From Nitrincola salilacus (GTDB taxonomy: Bacteria > Pseudomonadota > Gammaproteobacteria > Pseudomonadales > Balneatricaceae): a stretch of DNA of 64,000 nt. Where the stretch lies: assembly GCF_046271865.1 (NCBI RefSeq), contig NZ_CP176580.1:4154001-4218000 (forward strand), in the 5' to 3' direction. Numbering within the stretch: position 1 is the stretch's first letter; each line of letters opens with the position of its first letter. Under the pieces are notes generated by a model that saw only the letters and a list, made by a program, of their open reading frames with translations, ran no database searches and had not been told where the DNA came from. The position numbers and the translations under genes were made by a program. Positions 9,543-18,180 of this stretch are shown here, in pieces.

Positions 9543-9549
9543 GAGGACA

Positions 9550-10542
9550 TCAAATCATATCGTCACCGGCACCCAGAGAGATCTCTCCCTCATCGGCCAA
9601 GCGTCGCGCCACTGACAGAATCTCTTTCTGCGCCATCTCAACCTCGCTGACCCTTACCGGCCCCTTGGCTTCCAGATCATCACGCAGCAACTCAGCCGCG
9701 CGTTTAGACATATTCTTGAATACCTTCTCCTGCAATGCCGTATCAGCACCCTTCAGCGCAATCACCAACTGGTCGGTCTGAACTTCACGCAGAATAACCT
9801 GAATACCACGGTCATCGACATCCATCAGGTTATCAAACACGAACATGAGATCCTGAATCTGTCTGGCCAGCGACTCATCCGTCTCTTTGATACTCTCCAT
9901 CAGCTCAGCTTCAATACTGCTCTCAACGAAGTTCATGATATTGGCAGCAGCCTTGACACCACCAATCTGCGTCAACTGCGTCGAACGCGGACCGCTGAAC
10001 TGGGTTTCGAGCATATCATTCAGCTCCTGCAGTGCCTGTGGCTGAATTCGATCCAGTGCGGCAATACGCATCATGATATCGAGCCTGACCTTATCATCAA
10101 AGTAACCCAGCACACTGGCAGCCTGATCCGACTCAAGATAAGAGATGATGACAGACTGTATCTGAGGGTGTTCAAAGCGGATGATCTCAGCAACCTGGCG
10201 CGGATCCATCCAGCGCAATGTGTCAAGACCCGAGGTGTTGGTACTGAACAGAATACGGTCGATCAGCGTCTTGGCCTTCTCTTCACCCAGAGCACGATTG
10301 AGCATGGTGCGGATATAGCGATCGTTGTTGATGCCGATACCCGTCTGATCGCCGACAACATTAAGAAAATCACTGATAACAGCTTCAACTTTGGATTGCG
10401 GAATATTATCCAGCCGCGACATCGCCTCACCAATCATCTGCACCTCTTTCGGGCCCAGATGTTTCAGTATATCGGCGGCATCATTTTCTCCCAGACTGAT
10501 CAGCAGCACCGCTGCCTTCTCAATACTGTTCAGCTCACTCAT
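9550..10542 (-). CDS. fliG: Flagellar motor switch protein FliG
   Basis: Rotor protein that contacts the MotA stator and the MS ring. From ATG 10542 the product has 330 residues, starting MSELNSIEKAAVLLISLGE. The middle and C-terminal armadillo-like domains are present, with the EHPQIQSVIISYLESDQAA segment and the charged torque helix containing DDRGIQVILREVQTDQLV. The frame is open three codons further to TTG 10551, but ATG 10542 is preferred. It overlaps the end of fliF by 8 bp. Confidence 0.97.
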   Translation of the reverse strand: MSELNSIEKAAVLLISLGENDAADILKHLGPKEVQMIGEAMSRLDNIPQSKVEAVISDFLNVVGDQTGIGINNDRYIRTMLNRALGEEKAKTLIDRILFSTNTSGLDTLRWMDPRQVAEIIRFEHPQIQSVIISYLESDQAASVLGYFDDKVRLDIMMRIAALDRIQPQALQELNDMLETQFSGPRSTQLTQIGGVKAAANIMNFVESSIEAELMESIKETDESLARQIQDLMFVFDNLMDVDDRGIQVILREVQTDQLVIALKGADTALQEKVFKNMSKRAAELLRDDLEAKGPVRVSEVEMAQKEILSVARRLADEGEISLGAGDDMI

Positions 10543-12208
10543 TTTCCACAACCCACTGCTTCACCGCCTGCGCCACGCGCGCAGGATCTTCAGCCACCAT
10601 ACTACGAATAGCATTCAACTGGTAATCAAAGCTCTCGTTCGGGGTTGGCAAAACACCGCTTTCTGTGCCACTGAAAGTCACCCTGTCATCAGCCACACCC
10701 GACGTAGCCAACTGATCAAGTTCAGCAGAGATTTCGCCGGCAGGCCCCAGGCCACCTGACGGTTTGCGCTGCCCGGCTTCGGTGATGTTCTTGAGTATAG
10801 GACGCAATACTCCCAGCACCAGCACCAGAACGAAGATAGCCCCCATCAGCTGCTTCACCAGGGTCCAGAAGAAATCACTCTCCCAGAATGCCGGTTCATC
10901 ATATTCATATGGTTCATCCGCTATAAAAGGAGAGTTGATAACATCGACACTATCCCCCCGGACTGCGGAAAATCCGACGGCATTCTGCACCAGCAGACGC
11001 AAACGCTCCAGCTCAGCTTCAGTCCAGGCAGCTCTTGTACGTGCGCCGGTCTCTGGGTCTATATTGGGCAGGTCATCTACGACCACAGCCACTGTCAAAC
11101 GATTGACACGCCCCATCTGATGCTTTGTATAACTGACACTACGATCCAACTCAAAATTACGCGTCGACTGATTACGACTGGTACCGCTTACCGCCTGCTG
11201 TGCAACACCACCTTCACCATTAGCAACTTCAGGGACCGTTGCAGCGCCTGGAGGCTGGTTAGCCAACGCACCCGGAACACCTGCCGGCTGAGCACCTGCT
11301 GCACGCCGCTCTTCTAACGTCTGTTCACTGCGCAGCGAAGGAAGATCCGAGTTATACAGCTCATCCGCCTGCTCTACTTGTGTAAAATCGATATCGGCCG
11401 ACACTTCGGCACGAAAATTCCCCAATCCGATCACTGGCTGAAGAATACTGTTGACGCGATTAACCAGTGTATCTTCAACCTGACGTGTATATTCCAATTG
11501 TTTAGCTGCCAGTACGACATCAACATCTGCATCACGGGTATTGAGCAGGCGCCCGCGTTGATCAACCACCGTGACATCCTGAACATCAAGCTCGGGTATG
11601 CTGGAAGCAATCAGATTAGCTATCGCCGCAACCTGATCACGCTCAAGCTGACGACCGGAGAAAAGGTCGAGAAAGACCGAGGCCCTGGGCTTGCGCTGAT
11701 CACGAATGAAAACGGTATCCTTGGGAATGGCGAGGTGAACACGGGCGCTACGCACTGTGTTCATACTGCTGATAGTGCGCGCCAACTCACCTTCAAGTCC
11801 CCGACGATAGCGAGCGGTTTCCATAAACTGACTGGTACCCAGGCCTTGTTCACGATCCAGCAGTTCAAAACCAACAGTTTTATCGGCAGTTATTCCCTCT
11901 GCCGCAAGACGCAATCGTGCAGTATGAACATGTGATTCTGGAACCAGTATTGCCCGGGTGCTGGTATCAAACTTATATGGCACCTGATAAAGCTGGAGCT
12001 GATCAATGACCTGGTTCGCATCAGCGAACTCCATATTGGAAAAAAGCACGCGATAATCAGGCTGCTGAGACCAGAGCACCACCGAAAAGCCAATAGCAAC
12101 ACTGGCGGCAAGCCCTACCATCAAACCCAGCTGACGCAAAATACCAAGGCTATTAAAGCCTGCCAGTATTCCACCTCTGTTACCCAATTGCCCTGACGCG
12201 TTTTCCAT
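10535..12208 (-). CDS. fliF: Flagellar MS-ring protein FliF
   Basis: Builds the inner-membrane MS ring, the base of the flagellum. The product has 557 residues. It has an N-terminal transmembrane helix (about 25-48), ring-building motifs with the conserved QLQLYQVPYKF and LDREQGLGTSQF stretches, a periplasmic region, and a second transmembrane helix at about 435-455. The C-terminal tail that binds FliG ends in WVVENE. The start is ATG 12208. It follows fliE by 16 bp. Confidence 0.98.
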   Translation of the reverse strand: MENASGQLGNRGGILAGFNSLGILRQLGLMVGLAASVAIGFSVVLWSQQPDYRVLFSNMEFADANQVIDQLQLYQVPYKFDTSTRAILVPESHVHTARLRLAAEGITADKTVGFELLDREQGLGTSQFMETARYRRGLEGELARTISSMNTVRSARVHLAIPKDTVFIRDQRKPRASVFLDLFSGRQLERDQVAAIANLIASSIPELDVQDVTVVDQRGRLLNTRDADVDVVLAAKQLEYTRQVEDTLVNRVNSILQPVIGLGNFRAEVSADIDFTQVEQADELYNSDLPSLRSEQTLEERRAAGAQPAGVPGALANQPPGAATVPEVANGEGGVAQQAVSGTSRNQSTRNFELDRSVSYTKHQMGRVNRLTVAVVVDDLPNIDPETGARTRAAWTEAELERLRLLVQNAVGFSAVRGDSVDVINSPFIADEPYEYDEPAFWESDFFWTLVKQLMGAIFVLVLVLGVLRPILKNITEAGQRKPSGGLGPAGEISAELDQLATSGVADDRVTFSGTESGVLPTPNESFDYQLNAIRSMVAEDPARVAQAVKQWVVENE

Positions 12209-12224
12209 TTATCTTAAGCCCAGA

Positions 12225-12572
12225 TCAAATTGGCATTTTTGAAATTTCTTCATACGCTGAAACCAGTCTATTCCTTACCTGCACCATAGCCTGAAAGGAA
12301 ACAGATGCTTTCTGTGCCTGAATCATTACCTGAGGCAGGTCGATACCAGGATCGCCCCTTTCATAGGATTCACGCATGTTATTGGCAACCTGCTGCTGTT
12401 CATGTACCTGATCGACCGCCGATTTCAGCATGGTTCCAAAACCCGTGCGATCAGGCGCCTTGTCAGATTGAATTTCGCTCGGAAGTTCCAGCTGGCGAAC
12501 GCCTTGCTGCACCTCTCCCTTCAGCGCTTTCATCTGAGCCAGAACACTGTTGATATCGGCACGCTCAATCAT
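12225..12572 (-). CDS. fliE: Flagellar hook-basal body complex protein FliE
   Basis: Periplasmic rod-base protein joining the MS ring to the proximal rod. The product has 115 residues. The C-terminal half is typical FliE, with residues around DLPQVMIQAQKASVSFQAMV and the ending RNRLVSAYEEISKMPI. The start is ATG 12572 (MIERADINSVLAQMKALKG). It is the first gene of the fliE-to-fliJ block and lies 134 bp downstream of a candidate sigma-54 promoter. Confidence 0.96.
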   Translation of the reverse strand: MIERADINSVLAQMKALKGEVQQGVRQLELPSEIQSDKAPDRTGFGTMLKSAVDQVHEQQQVANNMRESYERGDPGIDLPQVMIQAQKASVSFQAMVQVRNRLVSAYEEISKMPI

Positions 12573-12705
12573 GCTAACAACCCATCCACATACGGCATTT
12601 TTTTGACATTATAGTTCTATAGTGAGCGGATACAAGAATACTGGCAGCTAAAGCGATAATAAATTGACACTTTATTCCAATACACTGCTCGCCAACTATA
12701 AATAA

Positions 12706-12721
12706 TGCAAAAAACAGGCCA
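12706..12721 (-). promoter_or_regulatory. Candidate sigma-54 promoter for fliE operon
   Basis: The minus strand reads TGGCCT-N5-TTGCA with GG and GC exactly 10 bases apart, a good -24/-12 element. It sits in the 180-bp gap between fliE and the exonuclease gene, oriented towards fliE, and leaves a leader of about 120 nt. fliE operons in Vibrio and Pseudomonas are known sigma-54 targets, which agrees. The call is by motif only. Confidence 0.72.
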
Positions 12722-12752
12722 ATACCTGCTTCAGTGGATAATATTGTCACTC

Positions 12753-13379
12753 TCAGGCAACAGAAGGAGGGGAGCCGTGTTTGAGGCGGACGTACATGAG
12801 AGCGACCGTTATAGCATCGCCGAGCGCGGTATGACGTTGAATAATCGGAACATCGAGCTTTTTCGAGATAGTATCAAAGCGTAGATCGATATCTCCACCG
12901 ACACTTTTCCACTTGATGATGTCATGATAAACATGGGACAGCTCGATCGCCTTATTCGGCAAACCAAATCCATACAGGGGCCGCATGAATTTATCGATCA
13001 CCCGGATATCATAATTGACATAATACCCCAGGATCGGCCGATTACCGATAAAGGCCAACAGCTGCTCCAACGCCTCTTCCACTGAGATGCCATCAGCCAG
13101 ATCCGTTGCCCGTATCTTGTGAATTTTGATCGACTCTCCAGTCAGGCTGGCCGGCGGCTGCAAATGAATATCCAGCAAGTCGCTGGTCATCACCTTGCGC
13201 CCCTTTATTCTCACGGCCCCGATCGAAAGGATTTCCGCCTGACCAACATCCAGGCTGGTAGTTTCGCAGTCAAGCGAAATAACTTCATCGCCCTTGTAAG
13301 GCTCGAACAATGACGCATGTGCGCCAGTTCTATGCTCTCGCCGCTCTTTGAATCGTCTTATGGTACGCGGAAGAATCAT
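12753..13379 (-). CDS. DnaQ-like 3'-5' exonuclease
   Basis: Predicted DEDD-family 3'-5' exonuclease of 208 residues. The ExoI motif is at 37-40 (DCET), ExoII lies around NYDIRVIDKF, and ExoIII has the DEDDh form HTALGDA near residue 185. The start ATG 13379 lies 3 bp after the stop of the upstream CNMP/CBS/DUF294 gene, so the two are translated from one message. This pairing recurs next to sodium:solute symporters in other Gammaproteobacteria, but the biological substrate is unknown. Its role next to acetate transport is not evident from the sequence. Confidence 0.9.
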   Translation of the reverse strand: MILPRTIRRFKERREHRTGAHASLFEPYKGDEVISLDCETTSLDVGQAEILSIGAVRIKGRKVMTSDLLDIHLQPPASLTGESIKIHKIRATDLADGISVEEALEQLLAFIGNRPILGYYVNYDIRVIDKFMRPLYGFGLPNKAIELSHVYHDIIKWKSVGGDIDLRFDTISKKLDVPIIQRHTALGDAITVALMYVRLKHGSPPSVA

Positions 13380-13382
13380 GAA

Positions 13383-15221
13383 TCAATTACCCAGGTGATA
13401 GCGTAAAGTAAGAAACTTCTTGAAATCCTTAACGATGCGCAAGGCATCGCGTAACAGCTCCCGATCCAGCTTTGACAGCATCTGCAGATCGACCATATTC
13501 GGGGTATTATCGACCCCATTATCACTCTCATCCACTCGCACAATCTGCTGACGCAAACGCAGCTGAATAAACAAAGCCAGTGCTTCACAGAGATTATCGC
13601 CCATCGACTTCTGCATCTGCGCCAACTCCACCAACGCCTCGATGCGCTTGAAAGTATTGGTTTCGAGGATACGATGTTCAAGCGCCATGGTTCTGACACC
13701 ATGAACAATCGGGAATACCCCCCCTTTCTTCACATCCAGCTGCCCTTTATCCTTCAGGTTGCCAAAGAAGGTCAAGGGCGTATCAAAATTCAGTGAAGCG
13801 CGGGCAAAGTATGAAAAGAAAATATCATTACTGCGAATATTGCGTAAAAATGCACCTCGTGCAGCCTTGAACAGCGCCGAGTTTCCAGCCACCGGTTTGC
13901 CATCAACGGCTATCGCCAGATTCATGACCGACTCCCCTTCGCAACTCTCCGCCCAACGGGTCAGCTTTGTTACCCAGTCACCGGTCGAATTGATCCACTC
14001 AGGGTTCGATACCATGATATTGCCAGGGCATGGGGGAAAACCGAAAGAGATCAACGTGTCGCTGAATCTCTGCATCGTTGTCTGCATGCCCGGCCACTCC
14101 AGCCCATCCCGATAGATCAGACCATTATCCTGATCTGTCTTCATTATCTGCTCACCACGCCCTTCCGAGCCCATCACAATCAGACAGACATGAGGACGCA
14201 TATCGTTCGGTATCATCAGATTAAACAGTTTGGCCAGTATCCGCCCGTTCATCGCCGCCAACAACTCCATCGTGAAGCGAATTCGGACACCTGTCGAGAT
14301 CAGCGCCTTGATCAGTTCAGTCAGCCCTTGAGCCGCCTGTCGCAACTCTTCAACCGTTTTTGCCCGCTCCACACGCAACCCGATCACATGCGAATGGCTG
14401 GAAAAATGACTCAGCACATCGGTCAGCTCGACAACACCTACCAGTTCATTCCCGCGCATCACCACTACACGTTCTATCTGCTGCTGAGTCATCATGATCA
14501 GAGCGTTGAACAGATAGTCCTCCGGATCGATACTGATCAGGCGGTAACTGGCAATATCCGCCACATCGGCATCCAGCGGCTTACCATGCAATACCACAGC
14601 ATCAAGCAGATCCGTCCCTGTAACCATGCCATAGCGATTGCCACGCCGTGCCAGCACGCAATCTGATTTATGCTCACGCATCTTCTGCGTCGCATCATGC
14701 AGACTGGTTCCCTCCGGAACGATCAGCGGTTCACGTATGGTGCCGTCAGTTATTCGCGCCAGCATGAACTCAGCCATATCCTGACTCTGTCCATGCTGAT
14801 CGGCAATTTCGCGCTTGGCCGTCAGGTTCTGCTGAAAATAATCCGCAAACATCGGATTGCTGGCGATCAGGTCCAGCAGTATACGGGTCGGCAGTATGTG
14901 GCAGATCGTCTCTTCAACTGCGATAAAGTTGTGTATCGCCTTACCGTTAAGCACTGACCAGCCGCCGAAATAATCCTCATCCTCGTAGTGCACATAGACA
15001 TTCTGGCTCTTCTCCCCGCCCGCAGTAGCCGCTTCCGACAGATCACTCTCCCCGACCCGCCCTTTGAGTATGATGAATAACCCCTCAGGCTCCTCCCCCG
15101 CCTTGATCAGCAACTCATCTTTCTGAAAATAGGAGATATCCAGGTGATTGCGCAACAACTTCTGCTCCCGCTCATTCAGCAGACTGAAGGGGAGATTATC
15201 CAGTTTGAACGAATCGGTCAT
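13383..15221 (-). CDS. Cyclic-nucleotide-binding/CBS/DUF294 putative nucleotidyltransferase
   Basis: Probable signal-responsive protein of 612 residues. Domains in order are a cyclic-nucleotide-binding-like domain (about 20-130), a tandem CBS pair (about 150-275), a DUF294 nucleotidyltransferase domain with the GSEGRGEQ motif and TDQDNGLIY acidic site (about 330-450), and a DUF294 C-terminal domain. The start ATG 15221 overlaps the symporter stop by 4 bp (ATGA) and has a GGAG site. A longer frame to GTG 15257 is less likely. The exact reaction is unknown. The conserved link to symporters suggests a regulator of transport or acetate metabolism. Confidence 0.88.
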   Translation of the reverse strand: MTDSFKLDNLPFSLLNEREQKLLRNHLDISYFQKDELLIKAGEEPEGLFIILKGRVGESDLSEAATAGGEKSQNVYVHYEDEDYFGGWSVLNGKAIHNFIAVEETICHILPTRILLDLIASNPMFADYFQQNLTAKREIADQHGQSQDMAEFMLARITDGTIREPLIVPEGTSLHDATQKMREHKSDCVLARRGNRYGMVTGTDLLDAVVLHGKPLDADVADIASYRLISIDPEDYLFNALIMMTQQQIERVVVMRGNELVGVVELTDVLSHFSSHSHVIGLRVERAKTVEELRQAAQGLTELIKALISTGVRIRFTMELLAAMNGRILAKLFNLMIPNDMRPHVCLIVMGSEGRGEQIMKTDQDNGLIYRDGLEWPGMQTTMQRFSDTLISFGFPPCPGNIMVSNPEWINSTGDWVTKLTRWAESCEGESVMNLAIAVDGKPVAGNSALFKAARGAFLRNIRSNDIFFSYFARASLNFDTPLTFFGNLKDKGQLDVKKGGVFPIVHGVRTMALEHRILETNTFKRIEALVELAQMQKSMGDNLCEALALFIQLRLRQQIVRVDESDNGVDNTPNMVDLQMLSKLDRELLRDALRIVKDFKKFLTLRYHLGN

Positions 15222-17038
15222 TTCTTGCGCGCTCCTGTTTGCACCTTTACCGGCCACCTGACACCACGCGGCACTCTGACATTATCGATCAGCCGCTGCA
15301 CGTGCTCCGGCGGCGGTGGGGTCAGCCACATGACCAGACAAGCTGTCATGATATTCAACACCATCGCCACGGCTCCGAAGGCTTCGGGTGACACACCCAA
15401 CAACCACTGCTCGGGTGTACCACCGATAATTTTAAAATAGAACACATACGCCAGAGTTGTGACCAGCCCCACCAGCATGCCACTGACCGCGCCAGCCATA
15501 TTCATGCGCCGACAGAAGATACCCATCAGAATCGGCGGAAACACGGTTGCCGCCGCCAGCCCGAATGCCAGCGCCACCACCTCTGCCACAAACCCCGGCG
15601 GATTGATGCCCGCATAGCCGGCCAGCAACAGCGCCAGAATCGCCGACAGCCTGGCATAGCGTAGCTCCTGCCGATCGCTCATATCCGGGCGCAGTGTTTT
15701 TTTCATCAGATCATGCGATACCGAGGTCGAGATCACCAGCAGCAACCCTGCCGCCGTCGACAGGGCTGCGGCAACCGCCCCTGCAGCCACCAGCGCAACC
15801 ACCCAGGCTGGCAAATTAGCGATCTCCGGATTGGCCAGCACCAGGATATCGTGATCAATATACACCTCAGTGGCGAATGGCTGACGCGTGGAATCAAACT
15901 GCCCAGAACCGGGATTCGTCAACAAACGTTCGCCCCGCTCTCCACGCTCTGCGGTAAAAATCGGTCGGCCACCGACAAAACTTTCGCCAGCTGCGTACTG
16001 TACCCGACCATCACCATTATGATCATGCCAGGCGATCAGCCCGGCATCCTCCCAGGTTTTGAACCAGTCCGGCATCTCTTCATAGACCACACCCTGCTGA
16101 TCCGGCCCATTCAGTGTCTGGACCAGGTTGATCCTGCCAAAGGCAGCCACACCCGGCACCGAGGTATACAGCAGGGCGATAAACACCAGCGCCCAACCGG
16201 CTGATTCACGCGCATCACGCACGCTTGGCACTGTAAAAAACCGCACGATGATATGCGGTAAGCCTGCTGTGCCGCACATCAGTACCAGTGTCAGCATGAA
16301 CCTGTCCCATGTTGAGCGCTGCCCCTGAGTATAGGGATCAAACCCAAGCTCCGTCAGCATCCCATCCAGCGTCTGCAATATTGTGCGCCCATCATCCAGC
16401 TGTGCCCCCAACCCGGACTGCGGCAGCAGATGCCCTGACATCATCAGAGACAGAAACAACGCCGGAACAAGAAAAGCGCAGATCATCACACAATACTGAG
16501 CCACCTGCGTGTAGGTGACCCCCTTCATCCCACCCAGCACGGCATAGCAGAACACAATCACCATGCCGATCACGACCCCCCATTCAATCTGCACCTGAAG
16601 ATAGCGAGAGAAGACAATCCCGACACCCCGCATCTGTCCGGCCACATAGATGAACGAGATCAGGATGGCACACAGCAGGGCCACCCCTCTTGCCAGATTT
16701 GAGTAGTAGCGATCACCGATAAAATCTGGCACCGTGAACTTACCGAACTTTCTCAGATAGGGGGCCAGCAACAAGGCCAGCATCACATAGCCACCGGTCC
16801 AGCCCATCAGAAACACTGAGCCATCTCGCCCCATAAAGGCGATCACACCCGCCAGCGACAGGAAGGAAGCCGCCGACATCCAGTCAGCCGCGGTCGCCAT
16901 CCCGTTCGCCATCGGAGACACGCCACCACCGGCGATATAAAACTCGCGCGTAGAACCTGCCCGGGTCCAGATGGCAATACCGATGTAGAGTGCAAAGGAT
17001 GCACCGATGAACAGGAAGCTCAGCACATTCAGGCTCAT
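15218..17038 (-). CDS. Sodium:solute symporter, acetate/carboxylate type (copy 1)
   Basis: Integral membrane transporter of the SSS family, closest in pattern to the VC_2705/ActP-like group that takes up acetate or related small carboxylates. It has 606 residues and about 13 hydrophobic helices. The N-terminus is YIAGGGVSPMANGMATAADW, a hallmark of the group. A large extracytoplasmic loop at about residues 300-400 holds an EF-hand-like stretch DHNGDGRVQ near residue 338. This copy has an extra charged segment (ERGERGERLLTNPGSG) that copy 2 lacks. It follows a DUF4212 gene by 36 bp. The substrate is inferred, not shown. Confidence 0.9.
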   Translation of the reverse strand: MSLNVLSFLFIGASFALYIGIAIWTRAGSTREFYIAGGGVSPMANGMATAADWMSAASFLSLAGVIAFMGRDGSVFLMGWTGGYVMLALLLAPYLRKFGKFTVPDFIGDRYYSNLARGVALLCAILISFIYVAGQMRGVGIVFSRYLQVQIEWGVVIGMVIVFCYAVLGGMKGVTYTQVAQYCVMICAFLVPALFLSLMMSGHLLPQSGLGAQLDDGRTILQTLDGMLTELGFDPYTQGQRSTWDRFMLTLVLMCGTAGLPHIIVRFFTVPSVRDARESAGWALVFIALLYTSVPGVAAFGRINLVQTLNGPDQQGVVYEEMPDWFKTWEDAGLIAWHDHNGDGRVQYAAGESFVGGRPIFTAERGERGERLLTNPGSGQFDSTRQPFATEVYIDHDILVLANPEIANLPAWVVALVAAGAVAAALSTAAGLLLVISTSVSHDLMKKTLRPDMSDRQELRYARLSAILALLLAGYAGINPPGFVAEVVALAFGLAAATVFPPILMGIFCRRMNMAGAVSGMLVGLVTTLAYVFYFKIIGGTPEQWLLGVSPEAFGAVAMVLNIMTACLVMWLTPPPPEHVQRLIDNVRVPRGVRWPVKVQTGARKK

Positions 17039-17074
17039 ACCGGCAGTTCCCGATATCGTTGCCGATCCCGCCTA

Positions 17075-17335
17075 CTACTCCTGGACATCATGCTTCTTGT
17101 CCAGACGGTTCATACTGAACATGTAGCCCCATACGATCAGGACAAACAGATAGATGGAGCCCTGCTGTGCAAACCAGAAGCCCAGTGGATAGCCGAAGAA
17201 ATGGTATTGATCAAGAAAATCAACAAAGAGAATGCCGCAGCCGTAAGATGCTGCAAACCAGATCGCCAGATAGATACCGATCAGGCGCAGGTTACCTCGC
17301 CAATAGGCACGGACAGTATCCTGATGCGCGGGCAT
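17075..17335 (-). CDS. DUF4212 symporter small subunit (copy 1)
   Basis: Small membrane protein of 86 residues with two transmembrane helices (about 15-40 and 50-75) and the DUF4212 pattern YWRGNLRLIGIYLAIWF, GCGILF and GFWFAQQGSI. Members sit directly upstream of SSS symporters and probably act as an accessory subunit. The start is ATG 17335. It pairs with the symporter 36 bp downstream. It is a clear paralogue of the gene at 19954-20217. Confidence 0.92.
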   Translation of the reverse strand: MPAHQDTVRAYWRGNLRLIGIYLAIWFAASYGCGILFVDFLDQYHFFGYPLGFWFAQQGSIYLFVLIVWGYMFSMNRLDKKHDVQE

Positions 17336-17458
17336 GGGCGCCCCCTTCTTTTATTATTTTGAACAGCTAGTGTTGAGCTATCAATCTAACAAAGGCGGCG
17401 ATCAAGAGAAGCCCGACATTAGTCTTACCTGACGGCAAGACCCTTGTCGGAGATCAGT

Positions 17459-17986
17459 TTATTGGTTGATAGCCTCATCCTGACGGCATGTCAGCTGGGC
17501 CAGACGACTATCCAACTCGATCCGTGTAGTGAGTTCCAGCCGGGGCTGCCCCTGCTCGGTCAGTGGCACCAGATCGCCGGTCTGACAGTTCAGCAATTGT
17601 GGCTCTATCGCTACCCGATCATAAGTGCGGCGTTCGAAACGGTAGATCACCATCTCCACAATCTGCTCACCATCCGCCTCGATACGACGCAGATTCGCCT
17701 GATCCAGCACGGTGAACTCCAGTGTTTGTGGAAACAGATAGCTCCAGGGGCGCCAGGGCAGCTTCACATCGTGGGTTTCAAGCACAACAGATCCGGCGGG
17801 CAGCAGAGACTGCTTGTGTTCAAACCAGGTGTACTCACCATAGATCTGATACGCCATCATCCCGGCACCGGCAAACACCAGTATCAGCCAGCTTGGCAGG
17901 CGCTTACGGCTCAAGGAGCGCAACAGCAGCGCAATCCCTGCGGCACCCAGGCCGGAAAAAACAGTACCAACTAAATCCCAGAACAT
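17459..17986 (-). CDS. Hypothetical membrane-anchored protein
   Basis: Not recognised. The 175-residue product starts at ATG 17986. It has two N-terminal hydrophobic segments (about 5-25 and 33-50) and a C-terminal domain of about 120 residues, predicted outside the membrane or cytosolic, with no motif I can name. It lies between the two symporter/DUF4212 pairs on the same strand. A strong terminator lies upstream at 18129-18158, so it probably has its own promoter in 17987-18128. Nothing in the sequence ties it to transport beyond location. Confidence 0.75.
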   Translation of the reverse strand: MFWDLVGTVFSGLGAAGIALLLRSLSRKRLPSWLILVFAGAGMMAYQIYGEYTWFEHKQSLLPAGSVVLETHDVKLPWRPWSYLFPQTLEFTVLDQANLRRIEADGEQIVEMVIYRFERRTYDRVAIEPQLLNCQTGDLVPLTEQGQPRLELTTRIELDSRLAQLTCRQDEAINQ

Positions 17987-18128
17987 CTTACCCTTCCTTT
18001 CAGTAAATCTGGATCCGTGATTTCATAGACAACTACTTGTATGTGCAGAATACACCTCGAAGTCACGGATTCAGGAGTAAACAGACCTGCATCTTCTGCC
18101 GAGCCCGTAGGTTGCGTCAAGGCCCGGG

Positions 18129-18158
18129 AATAAAAAGGCCCCCAATTGGGGGCCTTGT
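18129..18158 (-). terminator. Rho-independent terminator after symporter copy 2
   Basis: The stem GGCCCCC/GGGGGCC has a four-base AATT centre and is followed on the minus strand by TTTTTATT. It lies 22 bp after the stop of the 18181-19947 symporter. It separates that symporter from the hypothetical gene at 17459. Confidence 0.9.
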
Positions 18159-18180
18159 TCAGACTGATACCCGAGAGGGA

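Noticed and set aside
12640..12665. TGCCAG-N5-TTGTA as a sigma-54 site for fliE
   Set aside because: It lacks the GG of the -24 and the GC of the -12. The site at 12706-12721 is far better.
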